Positions 18,572 through 27,442 of a stretch of DNA of 64,000 nucleotides are shown piece after piece. A program made the translations under genes and the position numbers. Every line of letters begins with the position of its first letter. The stretch's first letter is position 1. A model generated the notes under the pieces. The model was not told where the DNA came from, did not search any database, and saw nothing but the letters and a program-made list of their open reading frames with translations. Source of the stretch: Trebonia sp036501515 (GTDB lineage: Bacteria; Actinomycetota; Actinomycetes; Streptosporangiales; Streptosporangiaceae); NCBI GenBank assembly GCA_036501515.1, contig DASYAD010000040.1:26689-90688 (forward strand). Direction: 5' to 3'.

Positions 18572-20230
18572 TCAGGAGAGCGACTCGTCCAGGTCGCCGA
18601 GGCTGCGGATGAGCTCGGTGTTGGCGGTGTAGTCGACGGGGCAGGCGATGACCGAGACGGTGTCGTCGGCCAGCGCGGTCCGGAGCGTGGGCAGCAGTTC
18701 GTTCGCGGCCTCGATCCGGTACCCCTTGGCGCCGAAGCTCTCCGCGTACCGGACGAAGTCGGGGTTGGCGAACCGGGTGTCCACGTTGTGCCCGATCTCC
18801 ATGTCCATCTTCCAGCTGATCAGGCCGTACGCGTCATCGACCCAGATGAGGATCACGAACGGCAGCCGCATCCGGAGCGCGGTCTCGATCTCCTGCGAGT
18901 TCATCAGGAACGAGCCGTCGCCGGTGGCGACCAGCACCTTCGCCTGCGGCCTGGCGATCTTGGCGCCGAGGGCGCCGGGCACCGTCCACCCCATCGTCGA
19001 CAGGCCGTTGGAGATCAGGCAGGTGTTCGGCGCGTACGTCGGGTACAGCCGGGCCATCCACATCTTCAGCGCGCCGGTGTCCACAAGCACGATGTCCTCG
19101 CGGCCGAGGGCCGCCCTGGTGTCGGCCACGATGCGGGCCGGGTGCATCGGGAACCGCTGGTCCTGCTGCCCGCTGCTGAGCTCGGACGAGATCAGTTCCC
19201 TGATCGGCTCCGCGCCGGCCGACGGCGACTTGCGCCACACGGCGGCGGCCAGCGCGTCCAGGCTGTGGCTGATGTCGGCGGTGAGGCCGACGGAGACGTC
19301 GTAATGGGCGTCGACCTCGGCCGGGAAGCGGTGCACGTGGATGATCTTGGTGGTGCCGTCGGGGTTGATCCTGACGGGGTTGAACTCCTGCAGTTCGTAG
19401 CCGACCGCGACGATGACATCGGCCTGGTCGAAGCCGAAGTTGACGTAGTCGTGGCGCATGAAGCCGACCGTGCCCAGTGCGAGGGGGTGGTCGTCGGGGA
19501 ACACGCCCTTGCCGTGGAAGGTCGTCGCCACGGGGATGTTCAGTGCCTGGGCGAAGCGGATGAGTGCCTCGCTGGCGCCGGCCCGGGCGGCGCCGTGGCC
19601 CGCGAGCACCACCGGGTTGGCCGCCTCGCGCAGGATCTGCGCGGCCCGCGATACCTGCTCAGCCGACGGGTCGCCGCCCGACGGGACGTTCACCCGCAGC
19701 GGTGACAGCCCCGCGGGGGCGGCCGCCTCTTCCACGTCCTCGGGAACGGCCAGGTAGACGGCGCCGGGCCGTTCCGTCTGGGCGAGCTTGAACGCCTTGC
19801 GGATCATTTCCGGCGCCGCGCCTGGGGTGGCCATCAGCGCCGACCACTTGGTGGCGGGGGCGAACATCGACACGAGGTCGACGCCCTGGTGCGACTCCTT
19901 GAAGCTGCGCTGCATGCCGACCTGGGCCGACAGCGCGATCAGCGGGGTCGAGTTGGTGGTGGCGTCGGCGGTGCCGAGCAGCAGGTTGATGGCGCCGGGC
20001 CCGAGGGTCGCCGAGCAGACGCCGGCCTTGCCGGTCAGCCGCCCGTAGGTCTCCGCCATGAACGAGGCGCCCTGCTCGTGCCTGGTAAGCACGTACTCGA
20101 TGGAGGACTTGGAGAGCGCCTCCATCAGGCGGATGTTCTCTTCGCCCGGGATACCGAAGACGTGGGTCACGCCCTCGTTCTCCAGGCACTCGACGATCAG
20201 TTCTGCCGTGGACCGTTCCTGCTCACCCAT
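18572..20230 (-). CDS. Thiamine-pyrophosphate enzyme, acetolactate synthase (AlsS-like)
   Basis: The product is predicted to condense pyruvate to acetolactate or act on a related 2-oxo acid. The chain of about 552 residues has the three TPP-enzyme domains. The catalytic Glu lies in RHEQGASFMAE, ATLGPGA and the central transhydrogenase-like domain follow, and the cofactor motif GDGSF ends near WVDDAYG. The last part resembles the catabolic AlsS branch more than biosynthetic IlvB, and no IlvN regulatory subunit is adjacent. The ATG at 20230 fits the conserved N-terminus; an in-frame GTG at 20281 would add 17 residues. The gene is divergent from an NTF2-like gene. The exact substrate is uncertain. 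Confidence 0.82.
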   Translation of the reverse strand: MGEQERSTAELIVECLENEGVTHVFGIPGEENIRLMEALSKSSIEYVLTRHEQGASFMAETYGRLTGKAGVCSATLGPGAINLLLGTADATTNSTPLIALSAQVGMQRSFKESHQGVDLVSMFAPATKWSALMATPGAAPEMIRKAFKLAQTERPGAVYLAVPEDVEEAAAPAGLSPLRVNVPSGGDPSAEQVSRAAQILREAANPVVLAGHGAARAGASEALIRFAQALNIPVATTFHGKGVFPDDHPLALGTVGFMRHDYVNFGFDQADVIVAVGYELQEFNPVRINPDGTTKIIHVHRFPAEVDAHYDVSVGLTADISHSLDALAAAVWRKSPSAGAEPIRELISSELSSGQQDQRFPMHPARIVADTRAALGREDIVLVDTGALKMWMARLYPTYAPNTCLISNGLSTMGWTVPGALGAKIARPQAKVLVATGDGSFLMNSQEIETALRMRLPFVILIWVDDAYGLISWKMDMEIGHNVDTRFANPDFVRYAESFGAKGYRIEAANELLPTLRTALADDTVSVIACPVDYTANTELIRSLGDLDESLS

Positions 20231-20319
20231 GAGGACAAGCGTAGTGGCGTGCTGTTTCCTGGTAGCACCCAGATAGTTCACGTTTGCGGAAGCGACCGGG
20301 CGGGACCAGGATGGGTGTC

Positions 20320-20706
20320 ATGACAGCAGCCGACGACGTTACCGCGAAGCAGATCAGCGAGCTTGAGGCCCGGCGCTACCAGGCGATGACCGACGGCGAC
20401 GTCGGCGCGCTCGGGGAGCTGTTCGCCGCGGACATGGTGTACACGCATTCCAACGCGGTGGCGGACAGCAGGCAGACCTACCTGGAGAAGATCGCGAGCG
20501 GCGAGCTCGACTACGGTCCGATGGAGCACCCGGAAAGAGAGATCCTGGTGCGCGGCGACTGCGCGCTGGTGTTCGGCGACATGCGCGGCGAGGTGCGCGT
20601 GGCGGGCGAGCTGCGGGTGCTGAACAGCATGGCGCTGTCAGTCTGGACACGCGAGAACGACAGCTGGCGTCTGCTGGCTTTCCAGCCGACCAGGTACCCG
20701 GCCTGA
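20320..20706 (+). CDS. NTF2-like (SnoaL/DUF4440-type) protein
   Basis: This 128-residue protein has a cone-shaped NTF2-like fold. A helix QISELEARRYQAMTDGDV is followed by LGELFAADMVYTHSNAVADSR and alternating beta strands ending SVWTRENDSWRLLAFQPTRY. Such proteins are small-molecule binding domains, isomerases or dehydratases. No catalytic set can be assigned here. The ATG at 20320 follows AGGATGG by about 5 nt; another ATG lies at 20311. It is divergent from the acetolactate synthase-like gene, which may indicate a shared regulatory region. Confidence 0.75.
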   Translation: MTAADDVTAKQISELEARRYQAMTDGDVGALGELFAADMVYTHSNAVADSRQTYLEKIASGELDYGPMEHPEREILVRGDCALVFGDMRGEVRVAGELRVLNSMALSVWTRENDSWRLLAFQPTRYPA

Positions 20707-20760
20707 GTACCCCCGCACAGGGACGGACCGGCTTCATTAGGTTGGAAACCATTCTCGGAC

Positions 20761-20957
20761 AGTAACCGGCAAGCCATTCTCAGCCACGTTCTGTCATGCG
20801 ATAATTACCATCATGTACCAGATTGATGCACTTTCGCGCGGGCGCGTTGCTTTACGTGCGCCCGCGTGTAAAACCTGGCTTCAGTAACCCGGAAACTATT
20901 CCCGGTAGACATCGACGTGTGATAATCCAGCGTGGTACCACATTGGTCGACTTTGGG
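20761..20957 (+). promoter_or_regulatory. Duplicated upstream element of the S53 peptidase
   Basis: Two related stretches, 20761-20839 and 20883-20957, both begin AGTAACC, continue through AAnnnATTCnC, share GATAAT in the middle (a -10-like hexamer), and end with TACCA, a TTG motif and CTTT. Together with 20707-20760 they fill the 354-bp gap before the peptidase; no other gene is visible. They could be tandem promoters or paired binding sites. Confidence 0.5.
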
Positions 20958-21060
20958 ACCACAAGTCCTCATAAGTCGCGGCAGGTCCGCAGTTTTCACT
21001 GAAAGCCGTAAGCGGCCAGCCCTCACTGGCTGCCAGCAACGTCAGGAGTGTGCCCACCCT

Positions 21061-23052
21061 ATGGCTCTCTCTGTTCGCTCCCGTCGCCTGTGGGCCGGCA
21101 TGGCCGCGGGGGTGCTTGCCGTCGCGGCGCCCGTCGCCGCCACCGCCGGCACCGCGCACGCCGCGACCTCCCCGGGCCCCAATACCCCCGAGAAGGTCGC
21201 GACCGGTCTGCTGGCCGCGTCGCTGCCCGGCGCGGCGCCGTTCGGCACCACCCCGTCAGACACCCCCGAGCAGGTCTCCTTCATCCTCAGGGAGCGCGAC
21301 AAGGGCCAGCTCGAGTCGTCGGTCACCAGTGGTCTCAGCAGCTTCGACTCGGTGAGCCAGTTCGCCGCCAAGTACGGGGCCAACCCGGCCGTCGTCAGCG
21401 CGCTGATCAGCTACCTGGGGAACTTCGGCATCAAGGCGACGGCGGACGCGGGCAACGTTGACGTCACCGCCACCGGCACGGCGGGCGAATTCGACGCCGC
21501 CCTGAGCTGCAGCCAGAAGAACTACCACGTGCCGTCGCAGCCCGGCTCCGACGGCCACCAGATCCCCGCGCAGACGGTGTACAGCGCGACCGCGGCGCCG
21601 AAGCTGCCGTACCGGCTGAGCCAGGACGTGCTCGCGGTGCTCGGGCTGACCAACTACGCGCCCTTCGTCAGCCACGCCGATCACCTGACCAGTGCGATCA
21701 CCCCGAAGGCAGCGTCGTCCACGCCCAGCGACAACCTGCCGTCCAACTTCGCCTCCCGCTACGGCCTCACCCAGCTGGACAAGACGGCCGACGGCGCCGG
21801 GACAACCCTCGGCATCGTCACCCTGGCCACGGTTGACCCGGGAGCGCCGCAGTACTTCTGGACGAACGTCGCCAAGGTGCCGGCCACCGGCCGCACCGTG
21901 ACCTCGGTCAACGTGGACGGCGGATCAGGCGCGCCGAGCGACGCCGCAGGCACCGGCGAGACCGACCTGGACGTCGAGCAGTCCGGCGCCCTCGCGCCCG
22001 GCGCCAACGTGGTCATTTACCAGGCGCCGAACACCGACCCCGGGTTCATCGACGCGTTCTTCTCCGCCGCCAGCAGCAACGCCGCCGACAGCCTCTCCAC
22101 CAGCTGGGGCGAGTCGGAGACAGTGGTCGCCGCCGGGGTCGCGGCCGGAACCGAGACGGCCGCTTACGAGGCCGCCTTCGACGAGGCCTTCCTCGAGCTG
22201 GCCGACCAGGGCCAGTCGGTCTTCGACGCCTCGGGCGACGCCGGCGCCTACGACGACTCCGACGAGCTCGGCACCACCGAGCTGGTCGCCGACACCCCGG
22301 CCGACAGCCCCTACGCCACCGCTTCCGGCGCGACCACGCTGCCGTTCACCGGCACGCTCACCGGCGCTAAGGGAACCGCCAAGGTCAGCGTCGCGGCGCA
22401 GCGCGCCTGGGGCTGGGACTACCTGTGGAAGGCGATCGCGACGACGACAGGCACCACCTACGCGGAGGCCGCGATCGCGAACGCGGCCGGCGGCGGCGGC
22501 GGGTTCAGCAGCGTCGAGCCCGAGCCGTCCTACCAGCGGCAGGTGCCGGGCACTTCCAGCTACGAGGGAGTCAAGTACTTCACCCCGACCGATCCCCAGG
22601 TGATCGTGACGGGCACCGACTTCACGGAGCCGACCAGCTGGAGCGTCACCTCGACACCGCCGGTGGTTTCCGGCTACGCCTCCGGCCGCGCGGAACCCGA
22701 CATGTCGGCCGACGGCGACCCCGAAACCGGTTACCTGCTCTACGAGCCGTCGGCTGTAGCTGCGGGCGGTACGGCGCTCGAGGGCGGCTGGGGTGGCACC
22801 AGCTTCGTTGCGCCGCAGTTCAACGGCTCGGCCGCGGTCATCGACTCCTACCTGGGGCACCGCACCGGACTGTGGAACCCGAGCCTGTACGCGCTGGCCA
22901 CCGGTCCCGACAGCCCCGTTACGCCGCTGAACACGACGGGCACCAGCAACGACAATCTGTTCTACACCGGCAAGGCAGGCACGCTCTACAACGCGGCCAC
23001 CGGCCTCGGCGTGCCGAACTTCACCAAGCTCGCCGCCGACCTGGCCGGCTAA
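21061..23052 (+). CDS. Secreted S53 (sedolisin/kumamolisin-type) peptidase
   Basis: This acid-active serine-carboxyl protease is exported by a signal peptide: residues 1-33 show an Arg-rich start, a hydrophobic core GMAAGVLAVAAPVAATAG and cleavage after AHA. An activation pro-domain (about 45-200) precedes the catalytic domain. The Glu-Asp dyad is in GETDLDVEQSG (about residue 298), the oxyanion Asp in DASGDAGA (about 389) and the nucleophile in GWGGTSFVAPQ (about 579). A Ca2+ site is expected near the C-terminal YNAATGLGVPN. The ATG at 21061 starts the signal peptide; the frame is open further upstream but without a signal-like sequence. The gene is monocistronic, ending in a strong hairpin terminator. 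Confidence 0.9.
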   Translation: MALSVRSRRLWAGMAAGVLAVAAPVAATAGTAHAATSPGPNTPEKVATGLLAASLPGAAPFGTTPSDTPEQVSFILRERDKGQLESSVTSGLSSFDSVSQFAAKYGANPAVVSALISYLGNFGIKATADAGNVDVTATGTAGEFDAALSCSQKNYHVPSQPGSDGHQIPAQTVYSATAAPKLPYRLSQDVLAVLGLTNYAPFVSHADHLTSAITPKAASSTPSDNLPSNFASRYGLTQLDKTADGAGTTLGIVTLATVDPGAPQYFWTNVAKVPATGRTVTSVNVDGGSGAPSDAAGTGETDLDVEQSGALAPGANVVIYQAPNTDPGFIDAFFSAASSNAADSLSTSWGESETVVAAGVAAGTETAAYEAAFDEAFLELADQGQSVFDASGDAGAYDDSDELGTTELVADTPADSPYATASGATTLPFTGTLTGAKGTAKVSVAAQRAWGWDYLWKAIATTTGTTYAEAAIANAAGGGGGFSSVEPEPSYQRQVPGTSSYEGVKYFTPTDPQVIVTGTDFTEPTSWSVTSTPPVVSGYASGRAEPDMSADGDPETGYLLYEPSAVAAGGTALEGGWGGTSFVAPQFNGSAAVIDSYLGHRTGLWNPSLYALATGPDSPVTPLNTTGTSNDNLFYTGKAGTLYNAATGLGVPNFTKLAADLAG

Positions 23053-23116
23053 CGGCAGCGGCCTGACGGCAGCGGCGTAACGGCAACGGCGTAACGGCAA
23101 CGGCGTAACGGCAATG
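23053..23116. repeat. GGCGTAACGGCAAC repeats after the S53 peptidase
   Basis: About five 14-15-bp copies of a unit based on GGCGTAACGGCAAC lie directly after the stop codon, before the terminator. Confidence 0.75.
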
Positions 23117-23142
23117 GCTGGCGGTACCACGCCGCGGGCCCG

Positions 23143-23186
23143 GAACCGGGCTGTCTCTCATTGACGAGAGGCGGCCCGGTTCTTTT
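23143..23186 (+). terminator. Rho-independent terminator of the S53 peptidase gene
   Basis: GAACCGGGC (23143-23151) pairs with GCCCGGTTC (23173-23181), with an inner CTCTC/GAGAG stem, followed by TTTT. This is a complete intrinsic terminator. Confidence 0.9.
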
Positions 23187-23224
23187 CGTCTGAGCGCTTC
23201 CGTGACGTTTGTGGCGAGCGGTGC

Positions 23225-23345
23225 GGCGTCAACTAGCCGAAAACTAGGAAACCGCTGGAAGAATAAAAGATCATGGAAAGTTTTCGTGCTCTGGTACATA
23301 CGAATTACCAATTAGATAAAAGTTACCATCACAATAGTATGAGCA
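23225..23345. other. AT-rich noncoding island
   Basis: This stretch is much richer in A and T than its surroundings (for example AATAAAAGATCATGG and AATTACCAATTAGATAAAAG). It contains no convincing ORF. It sits between the terminator and a heptanucleotide repeat, within a 554-bp gap (23053-23606) with no gene that I can support. Confidence 0.5.
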
Positions 23346-23390
23346 GTCACGTCAGTCACTTGCGCACGTGAGCACCGGGCCTAACATCAC

Positions 23391-23474
23391 TCGGTGCTCG
23401 GTGCTCGGTGCTCGGTGCTCGGTGCTCGGTGCTCGGTGCTCGGTGCTCGGTGCTCGGTGCTCGGTGCTCGGTGC
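23391..23474. repeat. Twelve perfect 7-bp repeats (TCGGTGC)
   Basis: Twelve uninterrupted copies of TCGGTGC span 84 bp. The unit is not a multiple of three, so in any overlapping frame a copy gain or loss would shift reading. No gene obviously runs through it; ORFs here encode only ARCSVLG repeats. Confidence 0.92.
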
Positions 23475-23606
23475 CCGGTGGCAGGTCACGGGACCGCAGT
23501 GCACGCGCTGACGGTGAGCGTCGCGGTGGTGGCCGCTATCGCCGCCGAGTGCCCCAGCCTCGTCTGGCTGCTGCCCGCGAAGGCCGCGGCTGAAAGTGGT
23601 GACGGT

Positions 23607-24329
23607 TCAGGCCGCCGGCGGCGCGACCGGCGCGGTCTGGCCCGACCGGCGCAGTGAATCGGCGACGAAGCCGCTGGCCTTGAGTTCTTCGACCAGCTCG
23701 CGCAGGAACCTGACCGACTCCGCGCGCCTGGTCTTGGCCGTGCCCACCGCCTGCGGGATCTCCATGAACCGCTCGTCGATCAACCGGAACTCCGGGTGCG
23801 CGGCGACGAAGTCGGTGACCGGCTCCCTGACACCGGCCGCCGCTTCGAGGTTCCCGGCGACGAACACCCCGGTCCCCTCGGCGCCGCGGACGATCGTCGC
23901 GTGCCGCAGCGTGCGGGTCAGGTAAAGGTCGTAGGCCGAGCCCTGCTTCACGCCGACGCGCACGCCCGGGCGGTCGACCTCGGCCACCGTGGTCAGCGGG
24001 GACCCGGCAGGCACCGCGTAGACCCCCTCGATCAGCACGTACGGCGCGGTGAAGGCGATCTCCGCCGCGCGGGCCGGCTCGATCGCCAGGAAGGCGAGGC
24101 CGGCCCGTCCGGAGACCACGGCGTCGAACGATTCCCTGGCCGCGCCGAAGCACAGCAGCTCGGCCTCGACGCCGAGCCTGGCGGCGATCTCGCGGCCGAT
24201 GTCGACGGCGACACCCGCGGGTGCGGCAGGCGTTCCCTGAGCGAGCACGGGGTTACCCAGGTTGACGGCGGCCCGCAGGACACCCCCTGGCGCGAGGTCA
24301 GCGACGATCTCTGGCGCGGCAGTCAGCAT
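23607..24329 (-). CDS. Solute-binding-protein family 3-like protein without signal peptide
   Basis: This is a periplasmic-binding-fold protein of the amino-acid type (about 240 residues). It has GGVLRAAVNLGNP near the start, GVAVDIGREIAARLGVEAEL, a hinge around LAFLAIEPARAAEIAFTAPY, and the second lobe VRVGVKQGSAYDLYL. No signal peptide, lipobox or transporter genes are present, so it is probably cytosolic and may act as a sensor or enzyme-like binding protein rather than in uptake. The ATG at 24329 is used; a GTG at 24338 is also possible. No ribosome site is strong for either. The ligand is unknown. Confidence 0.75.
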   Translation of the reverse strand: MLTAAPEIVADLAPGGVLRAAVNLGNPVLAQGTPAAPAGVAVDIGREIAARLGVEAELLCFGAARESFDAVVSGRAGLAFLAIEPARAAEIAFTAPYVLIEGVYAVPAGSPLTTVAEVDRPGVRVGVKQGSAYDLYLTRTLRHATIVRGAEGTGVFVAGNLEAAAGVREPVTDFVAAHPEFRLIDERFMEIPQAVGTAKTRRAESVRFLRELVEELKASGFVADSLRRSGQTAPVAPPAA

Positions 24330-24390
24330 GAAGGACACGATAGCCGGGTACCGCGGGTGAGCCCGGTGCCCGGCAAGCGCGCGGCGTGCC

Positions 24391-24972
24391 TCAGGCGCCG
24401 TGTCCCAGGCCCGGGTCGCGCCCCGACGTAGCGAGGACCCGGTCGAGCGCGGACGCGTCCGGCGCCACCTCGACGGGCTCCGCGAAGCCCTTGTACTGGC
24501 GGAACAGCTCCGCGTTGGCCTCGACGGCCCCCAGCGCCGCTTCGGCCGCCCGGTCGCTGACCTGGTACCGCTGCCCGGTGGCGGTGGCCAGGTCCCAGCC
24601 GTGCAGCACCATCTCGGCCAGGTTGAGCGCGGCGACGTCGGCGGCCGGAGTGGCCGAGCCCATCACGTCGAGCGAGCCCTCCCACACCTCAGGCGCCGAC
24701 CAGGCGGCCAGCGCGCGGTCGAGCTGCGCCCGGTAGTCAGCGGCGTAGCCAGGCTCGGCCGCGAAGTCGCGGTCCATCAGGTCCTGGCCGACCGACTCGC
24801 CGCGGGCCCTGGCCTCGAGGGAGTAAGAGGTCCACAGGATGAGGTGGTTGACCAGCGCGCGCACGTCCCACTCGGTGCACGGGGTGGGCAGCCCGAGCTG
24901 GCTGTCGCTGACGTTTCCCACGGTGCGCGCGGCCGCGCCGGCCGCGTCTGTCATCTCGGCATGCAGGTTCAT
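24391..24972 (-). CDS. TIGR03086-type DinB-fold metal-binding protein
   Basis: The protein of about 193 residues belongs to the mycothiol-dependent maleylpyruvate isomerase-like/DinB group, which are four-helix metal enzymes that often use mycothiol in actinobacteria. Visible landmarks are LPTPCTEWDVRALVNHLIL (metal His in NHL) and AEMVLHGWDLATATGQ (second His). The third ligand cannot be fixed with certainty. An in-frame GTG six bases upstream of the ATG is the alternative start. It is on the same strand as the solute-binding-like gene and divergent from an AraC regulator. The substrate is unknown. Confidence 0.85.
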   Translation of the reverse strand: MNLHAEMTDAAGAAARTVGNVSDSQLGLPTPCTEWDVRALVNHLILWTSYSLEARARGESVGQDLMDRDFAAEPGYAADYRAQLDRALAAWSAPEVWEGSLDVMGSATPAADVAALNLAEMVLHGWDLATATGQRYQVSDRAAEAALGAVEANAELFRQYKGFAEPVEVAPDASALDRVLATSGRDPGLGHGA

Positions 24973-25037
24973 GGTCACCGAGGCTAGCCAGGCCCGGTGC
25001 CGGAGTCTTGAAGAAACGCGACAGCTACCCTGCTGAC

Positions 25038-25850
25038 GTGAGCGAACCAGGTGAGCCTGAGTCAGTCCCGGCAGGCCCGGGGGTGCTGCGGCCGGCGGCG
25101 GCCGCCGCCAGGTTCACCCTGTCGCGGCGCCTGCCGCCGGCCGACCTGGCGCCGTTCATCGACTTCTTCTGGATCGTCCGCTGGAACCTGCGCGGCCAGC
25201 CGCCGCACGAGCAGGACATCCTGCCGCACCCGAACGTGAACCTGGCCCTCGAGGCGTCAGGGGCGCGGATCTACGGGGTGGACCAGTCGATCTTCACCCG
25301 CCGCCTGGCCGATGAGGGCAGGGCGCTCGGCATCCGGTTCCGGCCCGGCGGTTTTCACCCGTTCTACCGGCAGCCGGTCACGACGCTGACCGACCGGGTC
25401 GTCCCCGCCGCGGAGGTGTTCGGCCCGGCGGCGGACGAGGCCCGCGCGGCGGCGATGGACGCCGGCGCCGGTGACGAGGCGATGATCGCGGCGGGCGAGC
25501 GGCTGCTCCGCGGAGCTGGCGCGGAGCCCGATCCGCTGGCCCAGCAGGTGGCCGGGATCGTCGACCGGATCACCGCCGACGCGGGCCCGCGCCGGGTGGC
25601 GGCCCTGGCCGAGGTCTCCGGCCTGCCGGAACGGCGGCTGCAGCGGCTGTTCGCCGAGTACGTCGGCGTGTCACCCAAGTGGGTGATGCGCCGCGCCCGG
25701 CTGCTCGAGGCCGCCCAGCGGGCCGACGCGGGCGACGCCGTGGACTGGGCGGTGCTCGCGGCCGATCTGGGCTACGCCGACCAGGCCCACCTGACCCGCG
25801 ACTTCACCGCCACGCTGGGCGTGTCGCCGGCCAGGTACGTTCAGCCCTGA
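25038..25850 (+). CDS. AraC-family transcriptional regulator
   Basis: The 270-residue protein has an N-terminal sensing domain of the DUF6597 type (DFFWIVRWNLRG, LPHPNVNLALE, GIRFRPGGFHPFY) and a C-terminal double helix-turn-helix (VAALAEVSGLPERRLQRLFAEYVGVSPKW through LGYADQAHLTRDFTATLGVSPARY). Such proteins usually act as activators. It is divergent from the DinB-fold gene and may control it. I chose the GTG at 25038 because an earlier in-frame TTG at 25008 is a rare start. The inducer is unknown. Confidence 0.87.
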   Translation: MSEPGEPESVPAGPGVLRPAAAAARFTLSRRLPPADLAPFIDFFWIVRWNLRGQPPHEQDILPHPNVNLALEASGARIYGVDQSIFTRRLADEGRALGIRFRPGGFHPFYRQPVTTLTDRVVPAAEVFGPAADEARAAAMDAGAGDEAMIAAGERLLRGAGAEPDPLAQQVAGIVDRITADAGPRRVAALAEVSGLPERRLQRLFAEYVGVSPKWVMRRARLLEAAQRADAGDAVDWAVLAADLGYADQAHLTRDFTATLGVSPARYVQP

Positions 25851-25868
25851 CTCACGTTCAGCCCTGAC

Positions 25869-26333
25869 TCACGCTGACCCGGCTGACACGGCCGGCAGCG
25901 CCGCCCGGATCCTGGCCGCGTACTCCTCGGCCTGCCCGGCGCTGTCGTACGGGTGCCGCGGCCCGAGCCAGAACCGCAGCCCGTCCTTCGGGTTGCGCGG
26001 AATGACGTGCAGGTGCAGGTGCGGCACGGACTGGCTGATCACGTTGTTGACCAGGATCATGCTCCCGGCCGCGGCCAGGCCGTCTTCGACCGCCCGCTCA
26101 AGCCGCTGCGCGGTGGTGAGGAACTCGGCCGCGAGGCCGGCCGGAAGGTCGGAAAGCAGCCGCAGGTGCGTCTTGGGCGCCAGCAGCGTGTGGCCGCGGA
26201 ACAGCGGCCTGATGTCGAGGAATGCCAGCAGGTGCTCGGTTTCGAGCACGGTCGCGGCGGCCGCCTCCCCCCGGATGATCGCGCAGAACGGGCAGGTCGC
26301 GCTGGGATCACTGTGATCCGTGGAGCCAGGCAT
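25869..26333 (-). CDS. HIT family hydrolase/nucleotide-binding protein
   Basis: The 154-residue histidine-triad protein probably hydrolyses or transfers nucleotidyl groups. The triad HLHLHVIPR near residue 110 and the N-terminal CPFCAIIRGE (zinc-type Cys pair) define the family, with VLETEHLLAFLDIRPLFRGHTLLAPK following. A longer open frame reaches 26516 but has no family similarity, so the ATG at 26333 is used. It is convergent with the AraC gene and divergent from a hypothetical gene. Confidence 0.9.
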   Translation of the reverse strand: MPGSTDHSDPSATCPFCAIIRGEAAAATVLETEHLLAFLDIRPLFRGHTLLAPKTHLRLLSDLPAGLAAEFLTTAQRLERAVEDGLAAAGSMILVNNVISQSVPHLHLHVIPRNPKDGLRFWLGPRHPYDSAGQAEEYAARIRAALPAVSAGSA

Positions 26334-26526
26334 GCCCGCAGTGTAGAGGGAGCCCCGCAGTCTAGGGGGAGCAGCGCAGCGGGATACGCGCGGCGGGTTA
26401 TCGGTCAGCTGCCCGATGTCTCGCCGACGCGGCGGCCCCATCCTTGGTGCCGACCCCTCGAGGCGGCGGACGCGGCACGCCCTCTGGTCACCAGGGTCAG
26501 CACCCGGTAACCCCAAGGAGCAGACT

Positions 26527-27297
26527 GTGCTGGTTCAGGCCCAGCCGGGCGATGCCGCGTTCGCGGCGTGCCTGCGGCTATTCCGCAACTACCCGCTGGC
26601 CGTCAGGCGGCACTACGCCGAGCACCGTTACGGCTCGATGGTGCTGGTGAACCGCGACACCGGCGTTCCCCGGTTCTACGTCCTCATCATGGAGTGGGAC
26701 GACCTGTTCGTGCTCAGGCACTGGGACAGGCGCGACGGCGCGCGGGCGGAGATCGAGGCAGGCGCCGCGGTACCTGATGACGTCCGCCGGGTGATCGAGG
26801 CCAGCGTCCCGGTACCGCGGGACGGCGCCCTGCTCGGCTGGCTGTCCGGCTGCCAGGTGCAGGCGGTGGTCGCGGCCTACGGCCGGCTGCCCGAGCCGTG
26901 GGACGACGCCTCGGCCGTGCCCGGCGTGCTGGTGATGCCCCGCACGGGCAGCCAGCCCGCGGACTGGCCGCCGCTGACTGCCAGCCCTCTCGACGGCGGG
27001 CGGCTGTGGGAGTTCGTCAGGCGCGGCCAGCTGGCCGATCTCACCCCGGTTGTCGCCCGCTCGGCGGAGCGGGTGTTCTGGGTGCCGGGGTCCGATGGCA
27101 GGACCGGTCCCCAGTCCAGCGTCAGGATCGTCGTCACCGAGCGGCTGAGCAGCGACGAGCTGTGGCTGCCGGCCGGGGTCTACGCCGATCAGCTGACGCT
27201 GCGCGCGGGCACCGAAACGCAGACCGCGACCCAGCTCCTGTCCCTGCCCGGGGTCGTCGACCTAGCGGGCGGGCCGCGGCACCCGCTCGGCGTTTAA
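26527..27297 (+). CDS. Conserved-looking hypothetical protein
   Basis: I do not recognise the family. The 256-residue soluble protein has no signal peptide or membrane helix. It opens with FAACLRLFRNYPLAVRRHYAEHRYGSMVLV and VPRFYVLIMEWDDLFVLRHWD, an alternating strand pattern, and has a middle SGCQVQAVVAAYGRLPEPWDD segment. The GTG at 26527 follows AAGGAG by 6 nt, a good ribosome site, although the frame stays open upstream. It is flanked by a HIT protein and a zinc-ribbon gene and looks monocistronic. Codon use matches the neighbours, so it is probably real and expressed. Confidence 0.65.
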   Translation: MLVQAQPGDAAFAACLRLFRNYPLAVRRHYAEHRYGSMVLVNRDTGVPRFYVLIMEWDDLFVLRHWDRRDGARAEIEAGAAVPDDVRRVIEASVPVPRDGALLGWLSGCQVQAVVAAYGRLPEPWDDASAVPGVLVMPRTGSQPADWPPLTASPLDGGRLWEFVRRGQLADLTPVVARSAERVFWVPGSDGRTGPQSSVRIVVTERLSSDELWLPAGVYADQLTLRAGTETQTATQLLSLPGVVDLAGGPRHPLGV

Positions 27298-27442
27298 CCA
27301 GCCTCAGCGCACCTCCTGAAAGCACCTCCTGAGAGCATCAGCCAGAATCCGTCCGGCTTGCGCCTTGTTTGCCCGTTTGCGCTGGCCCGCGTCGGCGGGA
27401 GTTGCTACGGTTCCCCTGCACACTTTATCGAGGGGAATCGCC

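Noticed and set aside
20813..23299. Inverted flanking repeats around the S53 peptidase as a mobile element
   Set aside because: Only the 9-mer ATGTACCAG/CTGGTACAT is shared, too short to define ends; no transposase or target duplication is seen.
23394..23657. ORF encoding ARCSVLG repeats
   Set aside because: It is only the translation of the 7-bp repeat followed by antisense of the solute-binding-like gene.
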